Positions 9,318-16,215 of a stretch of 64,000 bases of DNA are shown piece after piece. Position numbers and translations under genes: made by a program. The stretch spans positions 1 to 64,000 of the forward strand of contig NZ_CP028093.1 in the NCBI RefSeq assembly GCF_005491705.1, in the 5' to 3' direction. Origin of the DNA: Pontibacter sp. SGAir0037 (GTDB lineage: Bacteria > Bacteroidota > Bacteroidia > Cytophagales > Hymenobacteraceae). Numbering within the stretch: the stretch's first letter is position 1; every line of letters begins with the position of its first letter. The notes under the pieces are model-generated. The model searched no databases. It saw only the letters and a program-made list of their open reading frames with translations, and was not told the DNA's origin.

Positions 9318-9338
9318 GAGCTGGCAACACACCAGCTC
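9318..9338. repeat. Short inverted repeat in the AraC/DUF2231 intergenic gap
   Basis: GAGCTGG (9318-9324) and CCAGCTC (9332-9338) form a 7-bp inverted repeat with a 7-base spacer. It lies downstream of the AraC-type gene and 74 bases upstream of the DUF2231 start. It could be a weak terminator or a regulator site. No T tract follows. Confidence 0.35.
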
Positions 9339-9481
9339 GTAATATGCTAGCAAAGCGCTGCTGTCAGCCAGGCATTAGAAGCAAGGCAGCACATTAGGCT
9401 ACACTTCCAGTACTATGCCGGCCCTTGGGCAGCTTTTTAATTTATAAAGCTGTAATCTCTTTGTCCATGGGTACGCATATG

Positions 9482-10069
9482 TCAATACAGGTTATCAATG
9501 GGTTGACGATCCGCTCCGCCCTGCTTCTTGTATATACTGGGGCTTATGCCGGTTACCTCTTTGAACTGCCCAGACAGGTGTTGCAGGCTTCTATAGCCTA
9601 ACTTGGCCGCAATGGTACCAAGAGGGAGCTCTCCATAGGTTAGCAGTTCTTTAATGCGTTCCACCTTCTGCAGTATGATGTATCTGTTCAGGGCAATTCC
9701 CTCAGATGCTTTAAAGGCCGTACTGATTGTAGCGTAATCCTTCCCAAGCTCCATGGCCAGGTGCGTGGACAGATTTGTAGATAGGGTGGCAAGCCTGTCT
9801 GCAGAGATCAGGTCAATAACAATTACCTTGATGCTTTCCACAAGCTTTTCTCGCTTGCTGTGAAGCAGTTCAAACCCTTTGCTAACCAGTGCCGCTTCTA
9901 TAGCGGTTTCATCCAACCGGTCACTCTGCTCGATTAGGGCCGTGCCAAGCTTTACTTCCAGTACTTGCAGGCCGAGGTTTTCAAGTTCCTGGCGCACTAC
10001 CATGATGCAGCGGGGACATACCATGTTTTTAATGTGTAGCACCTTGAGGTGCCGACTCTCTTCACTCAT
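9482..10069 (-). CDS. AraC-family regulator with N-terminal HMA-like metal sensor
   Basis: This 195-residue protein joins an HMA-like domain (about 1-75, containing LHIKNMVCPRCIMVV with the CPRC metal-binding pair) to a C-terminal AraC helix-turn-helix domain (about 85-190, with ATISTAFKASEGIALNRYII and LGTIAAKLGYRSLQHLSGQF and then FKEVTGISPSIYKK). The protein likely senses Cu(I) or a similar soft metal in the cytoplasm and controls the surrounding copper genes. I chose the ATG at 10069 rather than the frame's earlier ATG at 10213, because that one lies inside a perfect hairpin and its extra residues match nothing. This arrangement is known in Bacteroidota copper clusters. Its operator is not identified. 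Confidence 0.88.
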   Translation of the reverse strand: MSEESRHLKVLHIKNMVCPRCIMVVRQELENLGLQVLEVKLGTALIEQSDRLDETAIEAALVSKGFELLHSKREKLVESIKVIVIDLISADRLATLSTNLSTHLAMELGKDYATISTAFKASEGIALNRYIILQKVERIKELLTYGELPLGTIAAKLGYRSLQHLSGQFKEVTGISPSIYKKQGGADRQPIDNLY

Positions 10070-10193
10070 TTTCACGAATTGAATATGAAGCGAAATCTTT
10101 GCTTCACTTGTTGGACAAACTAACTTAACACGACGCTGAAAGCCTTTCTGCATACCAGGAATTTGGTATAGGGCAGGGGACAGAAGGTCGTTT

Positions 10194-10233
10194 GCATCGG
10201 TGCTTGAAAGCATAGGCTTTCAAGCACCGATGC
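10194..10233. terminator. Perfect 18-bp hairpin with 4-base loop
   Basis: GCATCGGTGCTTGAAAGC (10194-10211) is followed by the loop ATAG and its exact reverse complement (10216-10233). It starts 21 bases past the stop of the His-rich Cys-Cys protein gene and lies 125 bases before the AraC-type gene, both on the - strand. It therefore probably ends or separates transcripts. There is no T tract on either side, so intrinsic termination is not certain; RNA protection is another option. Confidence 0.7.
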
Positions 10234-10254
10234 AGAACAAGTACAGTTTGTGCA

Positions 10255-10749
10255 TCAAATAATAAGAGAGTGCAGGAATACCCTGATATCGGGTATTTTA
10301 GGTACAGGGGCATCGGGGGGAGTATACGTTACATCTGTAATATGGCTCTTGTACAGGAAACCCAGCACTGCCTGATAGAAGGTGTCCATGAAGGCAATAG
10401 GTGCTTTTACAAGCTGGGAAAGCTCCACGGATGGGGAGGATTTGAGAAAAGGAGCGTACTCTTGTTCTACGCAACAGCCAGTGTCTTCCGTTGACGAAGC
10501 AGGATGCTCACCGCTTTGGTGTGCACTCCTGTCACCGTGATGCGCGGATGTAGGGGTTCCATGTCCAGGAGAGTGACTGTGTTCTCCATGTCCCGTGCTA
10601 TGGTGGTGTGCTGTAGAAGCGACAGGTTGAAGCCGCTGTACCAGGTGCGGCAGGTTGCAAGCCAGCTGAACAAGGTACAAGTGTACGAAGACCGTTAGGA
10701 GAAACAGTCCCGTAAAACTTATATTCTTGTTATGCCTGGTTCTTTTCAT
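10255..10749 (-). CDS. His-rich secreted/membrane protein with Cys-Cys and PP motifs
   Basis: This 164-residue protein has one N-terminal hydrophobic segment (about 10-30). A central part is very rich in His, Ser and Gly (about 42-85), then comes DTGCCVEQEY, and the C-terminus has two prolines followed by IPDIRVFLHSLII. The order (signal anchor, Cys-Cys, Pro-rich turn, hydrophobic tail) resembles the HYC_CC_PP-type protein further along this block at 19562, although overall identity is low. The His cluster and Cys pair are likely metal ligands in the periplasm. I chose the ATG at 10749; the frame also offers an earlier one at 10791 that would place 14 basic and polar residues before the anchor. 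The function is unknown. Confidence 0.7.
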   Translation of the reverse strand: MKRTRHNKNISFTGLFLLTVFVHLYLVQLACNLPHLVQRLQPVASTAHHHSTGHGEHSHSPGHGTPTSAHHGDRSAHQSGEHPASSTEDTGCCVEQEYAPFLKSSPSVELSQLVKAPIAFMDTFYQAVLGFLYKSHITDVTYTPPDAPVPKIPDIRVFLHSLII

Positions 10750-10971
10750 GAAGCAAAGCTGCAATCGGACAGGGTACTGTCCGATGCGCATGATAAATAT
10801 ATAGAAAAAGTATTACCTAAACCTACTCTTAGGCAGGGCACGACTGGCTACTTGCTGCATCGCCTCCGTTCGGACTCACTCGCCAAATACTTCGTACCGA
10901 CCTTGGCAGGCGCACAGGTATAATAAGTTAAGTCATGCGTGAGCCACAGTTAGACCCACGCATGAATGGTT

Positions 10972-11601
10972 TTAGTTGAACACTTCCTCGATGCTACCGC
11001 ATTCTAGCATGCTCTCGCCAAAGTATGGGTTACGGATTTCCCCATCAGCGCTCAGCCAGTAGGCGCCTTGGTTGTTGTTGGCCATGGGGCAGTGCTGGTA
11101 GAATAAAGTAGCGGTGGAAGCACCAAAGGCTTTGGTCAGGGCAAAAGTAGCTTCAGAAAGCAACTCTAACTGGCCACGCTGCACCGCCAGATCAGCTGCC
11201 TCTGCCATTTTGGAAGCGCTTTGTTTGACCTCTGCTATTCTTTCTTCCGCGAAGGCTTTTTGTTCTCCTGCCAGTCCTGCCGCATCTACTTTTTCAGCTG
11301 CAGCCAGCAGCGTTTTGGCTTCATCCTGCGCTTGCTGAGCATCAGAAGCAACCAGGTCGTCTTTCAGCTTCAGGAAGCTGTCCAACACTGCAGCAATTTG
11401 CTCTTTTACAGGTGCTGCTACAGCTGTGTAGTCCGGAGCCTCTACTACTAGTGAGTTACTGGCAGGCATTTCATCACCATGTGCCATGCCTTCATGGTGT
11501 TCGTGGCTTTCTGTTTCGGTTGCAGAGGTTTCTTGTTTAGCCTCTGAACAGGAGGTAAACAGAAATGCTGCCAGGGCGGCTGCGATTAGGGGTTGTTTCA
11601 T
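10972..11601 (-). CDS. DUF3347 lipoprotein (copper-associated)
   Basis: This 209-residue protein starts with a lipoprotein signal (lipobox ending FTSC at about residue 18) and a His/Met-containing linker (HEHHEGMAHGDEM). A helical DUF3347 domain follows (about 55-205). The conserved end of the family is present: FYQHCPMANNNQGAYWLS, then NPYFGESMLECG. DUF3347 domains are common in Bacteroidota copper clusters and are often fused to CusB-type adaptors. The Cys/Met/His residues in QHCPMA and ESMLECG are likely Cu ligands. It should sit on a membrane facing the periplasm. It is followed by no close gene and lies 125 bases from the YHS-like lipoprotein gene on the same strand. Confidence 0.9.
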   Translation of the reverse strand: MKQPLIAAALAAFLFTSCSEAKQETSATETESHEHHEGMAHGDEMPASNSLVVEAPDYTAVAAPVKEQIAAVLDSFLKLKDDLVASDAQQAQDEAKTLLAAAEKVDAAGLAGEQKAFAEERIAEVKQSASKMAEAADLAVQRGQLELLSEATFALTKAFGASTATLFYQHCPMANNNQGAYWLSADGEIRNPYFGESMLECGSIEEVFN

Positions 11602-11726
11602 CGTTGGTTTGGTTAATTGTTTATGTAAGGATTTAATTTAAATTCAACTGGACTTAAAGAAAGCAGTGAGACAAACAGTGAGCAGAACGTTACAACCTGT
11701 TCCGGTATTCTCCTTTTACTTCCATG

Positions 11727-12200
11727 TTACTGCATGTACTTCCGGTAATTTTCTTCAGAGGCAAAGTAGAGCACATCGCCGTTGGCACCGCCGGGTTTCA
11801 GGGCGATGAAGGCCAGCGACTTGTCCACCTCCTCCCCGGTTACCGGATCAACGGCATGGCGTACTTTCCGCTGCTGCTGGATGGTGTTTACGCACATTTC
11901 GCAACAGCCGTAGTACATTTTGTTTTCGAATGGTACAGGGAACTGCTTTTTACCCATATAGGCGTTGTTGACCATACAAACCAGGTCTTTAGGCAGGCCC
12001 TCCCTGGTCATCAGGTCTTCCGCGGAAGGATCAGCCTGTGTTTGGGGAGTGGCAATCGCCATGTGGTTTGCGTGGGGGACGGGTGCCGCTGCAGTTGTTT
12101 GGGCCGCGGCGGCAGCCTGGGTCTCGGCGGTCTTTTCTGAAGTGCACGATGCCAGTAGGATTGCTGACAAGGCTGCGGTATACAGCAGGTTCTTTTTCAT
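11727..12200 (-). CDS. YHS/TRASH-like Cys-rich lipoprotein
   Basis: This 157-residue protein has a lipoprotein signal (LLASC lipobox near residue 19) and an Ala/Thr/Gln-rich linker. A C-terminal domain (about 67-157) has CMVNNAYMGKKQFPV, then YYGCCEMC, then AVDPVTGEEVDKSLAFIAL and YFASEENYRKYM. The pattern is that of YHS/TRASH-type metal-binding domains, with three closely spaced cysteines (GCCEMC) instead of the usual FCSxxC. Members occur beside Cus systems in Bacteroidota. I used the ATG at 12200; the frame extends two codons to a TTG. It lies 15 bases after the stop of the 42-residue gene, which suggests one operon running from the CusA genes to here. Confidence 0.85.
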   Translation of the reverse strand: MKKNLLYTAALSAILLASCTSEKTAETQAAAAAQTTAAAPVPHANHMAIATPQTQADPSAEDLMTREGLPKDLVCMVNNAYMGKKQFPVPFENKMYYGCCEMCVNTIQQQRKVRHAVDPVTGEEVDKSLAFIALKPGGANGDVLYFASEENYRKYMQ

Positions 12201-12215
12201 GGACAAGGAAATAAA

Positions 12216-12344
12216 TTAAGTTGTAAACTGTTCAAATAACACCAGCCCGAGGGCCAGCAGTAGAGCCAGGTAGAGCAGCCGCTTCGGCCAGCTGTTCTTT
12301 TTTTCAGGCGCTTGCTCATCGCCGGTTCTGCAACATTCCTTCAT
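12216..12344 (-). CDS. 42-residue Cys-Cys single-span membrane protein
   Basis: A short open frame encodes 42 residues. It begins MKECCRTGDEQ, continues with a basic stretch (PEKKNSWPKR) and then one hydrophobic helix (about 23-37, LLYLALLLALGLVLF), and ends EQFTT. The Cys pair would lie on the cytoplasmic side if the basic residues follow the positive-inside rule. It starts 7 bases after the stop of the first RND adaptor and ends 15 bases before the next lipoprotein gene, which is operon-like packing. Its tight fit, ATG start and sensible topology argue that it is real. Small membrane subunits of RND pumps are known in general (AcrZ, KdpF-like), so an accessory role for the Cus pump is a guess. 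Confidence 0.72.
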   Translation of the reverse strand: MKECCRTGDEQAPEKKNSWPKRLLYLALLLALGLVLFEQFTT

Positions 12345-12351
12345 CGTATAC

Positions 12352-13551
12352 TTAGTGCTGATGGCCGGCCATCGGGTCAGCCCCTTGCTTCAAAACAAAC
12401 TCGCTGTACAGAAGGTAGGCCCCGCTCACCACGACCCTGTCGTTTTCCTTTAAGCCGGAAAGAATGGCCACGCTGTCGGCGCTCGCTGCTCCCAGTTTTA
12501 CCATTTGAGCTTTGAAGGTATCCTTGCCCGACTGCACCCACACATGGCTGCCTTTGCTGTCCCGGAGCACCGCATCGGTTGGCAGGGTAAGGGACTTGCC
12601 GTTCGGGTTGCGCAGGATAACGCTTGCCTGCATGCCCGGCAGGTATTGCTGGTTGGGGTTAGGGAGTTCGGCGCGAAGGGTGGCCACCTGGCTACCTGCC
12701 TTGAACTCCGGACTGATGAAGGTCACTGTTGCGGAGACGGGCGTTTGACTGAAGCCTTCGACCGCGACTTTCAATGCATCGCCTTCATTTACACGGGCAA
12801 GCTCCTGGGGATACACTTCGGCTTCTACCCAGATTTTGTCGAGCCTGCCCAGGCGGTACAGAATCCCTCCCTCAGCCACGTACTGGCCTTCGGCTGCTGC
12901 GACTTCGGTCACCACACCGCTAACGGGGGCGACAAACGTGATACGCGGGCTCACCTGCCCGGAACTAGCCAGACGTTGAATTTGCGCCTCTGTCAGTCCG
13001 TATAGCAGGAGCTTCTTTTTGGCAGCTTCCAGAAAGGAAGTGAAACGCGGGTTTTCTTGCCCCAGCTCCTGGTTTTGCCGGAGCGCCAGCAGGTATTCGC
13101 GTTGCAGCGTCAGAAGATCTTCCGAGTACAGCTCGTAAAGCGGCTGTCCTTTTTTTATAGGCTGGCCGCTTTCTTTCAGGTATAGCTTCTCGATGCGGCC
13201 GGCGGCGCGGCTGCTCACCACATCGGTCTGCGTTTCGTCGAGCACCAGTTTGCCGGTAAGGATCGCGTTGCTCCCCACGGAGCCAAACTTGATGCGTTTG
13301 GTTTTGATGTTGCCCAGGGCAATCTGGCTTTGGCTCAGCATCAGTTCCCCGTTTTCCTTACCCGTCTGTGACACCGGCACCAGGTCCATGAAGCAGATAG
13401 GGCAGGTACCGGGCTCGTTCTGAACGATCTGCGGGTGCATCGGGCAGGTATAGGTTGCTGATTCGCCATCAGCATGCGTTTTTTCCTCCACCGAACAGGC
13501 AGCTACAAGTATAGCTGTCAGCAGGAAGAGTATGTTCAAATATCGTCTCAT
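12352..13551 (-). CDS. cusB: CusB-like RND periplasmic adaptor with metal-binding domain (copy 1)
   Basis: This 399-residue lipoprotein adaptor has a lipobox at about residue 19 (LVAAC). A heavy-metal-binding domain follows (about 34-60, TCPMHPQI then CPICFM), then the barrel-sandwich, alpha-hairpin and beta-barrel regions of membrane fusion proteins (RIEKLYLKESGQPIKKGQPL at about 118, TFVAPVSGVVTEV at about 205). It ends in MAGHQH. It links the CusA permease to the TolC-like channel and can pass Cu(I)/Ag(I) to the permease. In the metal domain the usual CPxCGM reads CPICFM, a Gly to Phe change not seen in the neighbouring copy. It lies 8 bases after the second adaptor gene in the same operon. 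Confidence 0.92.
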   Translation of the reverse strand: MRRYLNILFLLTAILVAACSVEEKTHADGESATYTCPMHPQIVQNEPGTCPICFMDLVPVSQTGKENGELMLSQSQIALGNIKTKRIKFGSVGSNAILTGKLVLDETQTDVVSSRAAGRIEKLYLKESGQPIKKGQPLYELYSEDLLTLQREYLLALRQNQELGQENPRFTSFLEAAKKKLLLYGLTEAQIQRLASSGQVSPRITFVAPVSGVVTEVAAAEGQYVAEGGILYRLGRLDKIWVEAEVYPQELARVNEGDALKVAVEGFSQTPVSATVTFISPEFKAGSQVATLRAELPNPNQQYLPGMQASVILRNPNGKSLTLPTDAVLRDSKGSHVWVQSGKDTFKAQMVKLGAASADSVAILSGLKENDRVVVSGAYLLYSEFVLKQGADPMAGHQH

Positions 13552-13559
13552 GGGTCTCT

Positions 13560-14876
13560 TTAATTATTAACCTTGATAAAGCTTTCACTGTCGACCAGGA
13601 ACTGGGCGTTGGTGGCGATCACATCGGTTTGCTCCAGGCCAGCCGTGATCTGGATCTCATGCCCTGCGCTGGCGCCTGTGGTCACTGCTACCGGTTCGAA
13701 CACACCGTTCGCTTTCCGGAAGGCCACCGTTTTGGTGCCGATATCCAGCACCGCCGCCTGGGGTACCCAGAGGGCAGGAGCCGTGTCGACGCTGGCTTTT
13801 GCGGTGACCAGTTGCCCCACCATTGCCAGTTTTGCATTACCTGGCAGGTATACCCGCACTTTGGCAAAGCTCTCCCCCTCGTCGAAGAACGGCTGAAAGA
13901 AATCCACCTTGCCATCAAGCTGCTCACCTGGGATTTGTGGGAAAGAGATCTTCACCGGCTTGCCTTTGGACAGGGCCTGTATCTGTCCGGCAGGCACATT
14001 AAACTCGGCCCACAGTTGCTCGGCATTCACCACCTGCACCAGCGGCTGCCCTACGCTTACATACATGCCTTCGCGCAACTGGATGGCCTGTCCGGCTGGA
14101 TTAGTTGAAGCCCCGGAAGTAGGTGTTGGGGTTGCGGCGCCGCCTCCGCCCATGGCGTCCATGCCGCCACCGGAGCCGGCTGCAGGAGTAGCTGCGGCCA
14201 TACCGGTAGAAGCGGCCGGAGAAGCTGTATTGAGATCAATTACGTAGCCGTCGTAGGGGCTATAGAGCGTGAAGGTATAACTCTCTTCGCCTTTGCGGAT
14301 AAGGCGGTTTATCTGTTCGTTGGTGGCCCCGAGGTACTGCAGTTTTTGCCTGGCGGAAGCGATCAGCTGTTGATCTTCAGGTGAAGCCTTCACCAGGTAG
14401 AGCAGTTCGCGCTGCGCCGTGATCAGGTCCGGGCTGTACACCTCCATCAGCTTCTGCCCCTTGCGGATCGGCTGGAAATTGTATTTGACATACAGCTTTT
14501 CGATGCGGCCGCCCACGCGGGCGGGGACCGTGTAAACGCGCCGCGGATCATAGGTGATGATGCCGTCCATCTGCACGGTGGTCTGAGTCGCCTTTTGCGC
14601 AGGCTTTGTCGTGGTAATGCCGGCTACCACCGTGCCAGTCGTCGGTTTCAGCAGAAACGCCAGGTCCTCGGTAATTTCAACGCCTTCGCCATGTACGGTT
14701 TTGGGGACTAAATCCATACCGCAGACAGGGCAGGTGCCGGGCTTGTTCTGCACAATTTGCGGGTGCATGGGGCAGGTATACTCCGTTTCACCCTCTGCAT
14801 GTGTTTTTTCCTCCACCGAGCAGGCAGCTACCAGTAGCGCTGTCAACAGGAAGAGTATGTTCAAATATCGTCTCAT
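13560..14876 (-). CDS. cusB: CusB-like RND periplasmic adaptor with metal-binding domain (copy 2)
   Basis: This 438-residue lipoprotein adaptor has a first 60 residues nearly identical to copy 1: the signal, the lipobox and the heavy-metal-binding domain, here with an intact CPVCGM. The adaptor core differs. It contains a Gly/Ala/Met/Thr-rich low-complexity insert (about 245-290, GSGGGMDAMGGGG) between the two halves of the lipoyl-like domain. A frame extension to 14954 exists, but the ATG at 14876 gives the proper signal peptide. The TolC-like gene ends 79 bases upstream, and copy 1 follows 8 bases downstream. Two unlike adaptors in one operon suggest a mixed hexamer, as in some tripartite pumps. 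Confidence 0.92.
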   Translation of the reverse strand: MRRYLNILFLLTALLVAACSVEEKTHAEGETEYTCPMHPQIVQNKPGTCPVCGMDLVPKTVHGEGVEITEDLAFLLKPTTGTVVAGITTTKPAQKATQTTVQMDGIITYDPRRVYTVPARVGGRIEKLYVKYNFQPIRKGQKLMEVYSPDLITAQRELLYLVKASPEDQQLIASARQKLQYLGATNEQINRLIRKGEESYTFTLYSPYDGYVIDLNTASPAASTGMAAATPAAGSGGGMDAMGGGGAATPTPTSGASTNPAGQAIQLREGMYVSVGQPLVQVVNAEQLWAEFNVPAGQIQALSKGKPVKISFPQIPGEQLDGKVDFFQPFFDEGESFAKVRVYLPGNAKLAMVGQLVTAKASVDTAPALWVPQAAVLDIGTKTVAFRKANGVFEPVAVTTGASAGHEIQITAGLEQTDVIATNAQFLVDSESFIKVNN

Positions 14877-14955
14877 GTTTGATTTTGAGTGAGTGATCGA
14901 GTGGCTGTGTGTCAAGGTTTGAATCAAATCCTTTGCACAGTCACTCAACCGCAAT

Positions 14956-16215
14956 TTATTTCTCTATTTCTTTTTCATAGCTCACCGTCATCTGATAGAG
15001 TGACTGGAGAAGCTTGAGATACTCCATCTGCGCCATGTTCAGGGCTTCCCAGGCGTCGATCACCAAAGGCAGCTCCTCGCTGTTCTGCTCATAGGCCAGC
15101 AGGGTCACATCGTAGTTCTTCTTCAGCGCCGGGAGGATCCTGTTGTTGTAATTTTCAACCTGCACACGCATCGTGTTCAGTTCGAGTGCCATGGTTCGCG
15201 CCATGCCCTCCGCCTCGTTGAGCATGGCTTCCCGCTCACGCTGCATGGCCTGTATTTCCAGGTTCATGGCCTTGGTGTTGGCCTTGTACATCTTCGACGA
15301 CCAGGGGGCGATCGGGATCGAGACCATACCCATGGCCGTGAACTGCTGCGGCATCATGTTGTCGCGCGGGTACATGTGGTCAAAACGGATGCCGAAATCC
15401 GGCAGGCGTTCCTTTTTCTCCATCTCCACGTTCAACTGCATCGATTGAATCGTTCTATCCACTTGGCGGATGTCGCTGCGAGCGCTGCTCAGGTAGGTGG
15501 TGTCCACGGTCAGCTGGTCAGGCACGGGGACCGCTACGGCGGTATCGATTTTATACTTCTGCTCTTTGGGCAGATTCATGAGGATATTGAGCTGCACGTT
15601 CTGCTGTTCGATCTGCGTAGCGGTCATCACCTGCATGTTCTTCACCTCGTGCAGCCGGGCTTCTGCTTTGTACACACCGCCCAGTTTGCCCTGGCTGTAA
15701 GGGTAGCGGATACGGGCCAGCTTCAGCATGTATTCCATGATCCGCTCGTTGTCTTTGAGCACGGCCAGTTGTTTTTCCAGCACCACCCAGTTGTAGTAGG
15801 CGGTTTTAGCTTGCGCACGAAGCTGGTTATAGGTCACATCCTTCGCCGCCTGCTCGACGCCTGCTCGCGACTGCATGTATTTCTCCTTGGCGCGAAGCTT
15901 TACCGGGTTGGGTATGTCCTGTTCTGCTGAGATCATAAAGGAGCCTTTATCGCGTTCATCCATGACCTTAGCACCCGGGTAAGGGGCCATGAACACACCA
16001 CCGCCTACCATGGGCGCCATCCAGCTCTTTGCGCCTTCAGCGTAGGCATCCATCGCTTTTGCCTTATAGTTGTACTGTTGCAGCATCGGATTATTGTTGC
16101 TGATGCGCTGCAGTACGCTGTCTAAGTTGATGGTGTGTTGCTGCTGGGCCAGCACCGGGGTGCCAGCCAGCAACACAAACACAAACAACCAATTTATTTT
16201 CTTAATGCTTAACAT
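14956..16215 (-). CDS. cusC: TolC/CusC-like outer-membrane channel
   Basis: This 419-residue protein has a signal peptide (cleavage near AQQQ at about residue 24) and two outer-membrane efflux (OEP) halves rich in alanine, glutamate and coiled-coil-like heptads. It starts LDSVLQRISNNNPMLQQYN and the second half has long helices around EAMLNEAEGMARTMALELN. It forms the outer-membrane exit of the Cus pump. No lipobox is seen, unlike E. coli CusC. Met residues are frequent (KVMDERD, MYPRDNMMPQQFTAMGM), in keeping with a copper/silver pathway. Its start overlaps the end of the second CusA part by 14 bases, a sign of translational coupling. Confidence 0.92.
   Translation of the reverse strand: MLSIKKINWLFVFVLLAGTPVLAQQQHTINLDSVLQRISNNNPMLQQYNYKAKAMDAYAEGAKSWMAPMVGGGVFMAPYPGAKVMDERDKGSFMISAEQDIPNPVKLRAKEKYMQSRAGVEQAAKDVTYNQLRAQAKTAYYNWVVLEKQLAVLKDNERIMEYMLKLARIRYPYSQGKLGGVYKAEARLHEVKNMQVMTATQIEQQNVQLNILMNLPKEQKYKIDTAVAVPVPDQLTVDTTYLSSARSDIRQVDRTIQSMQLNVEMEKKERLPDFGIRFDHMYPRDNMMPQQFTAMGMVSIPIAPWSSKMYKANTKAMNLEIQAMQREREAMLNEAEGMARTMALELNTMRVQVENYNNRILPALKKNYDVTLLAYEQNSEELPLVIDAWEALNMAQMEYLKLLQSLYQMTVSYEKEIEK

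Noticed and set aside
10070..10213. N-terminal extension of the AraC-type regulator from the ATG at 10213
   Set aside because: That ATG lies in the hairpin at 10194-10233, and the extra 48 residues show no family match. The HMA part starts properly at 10069.
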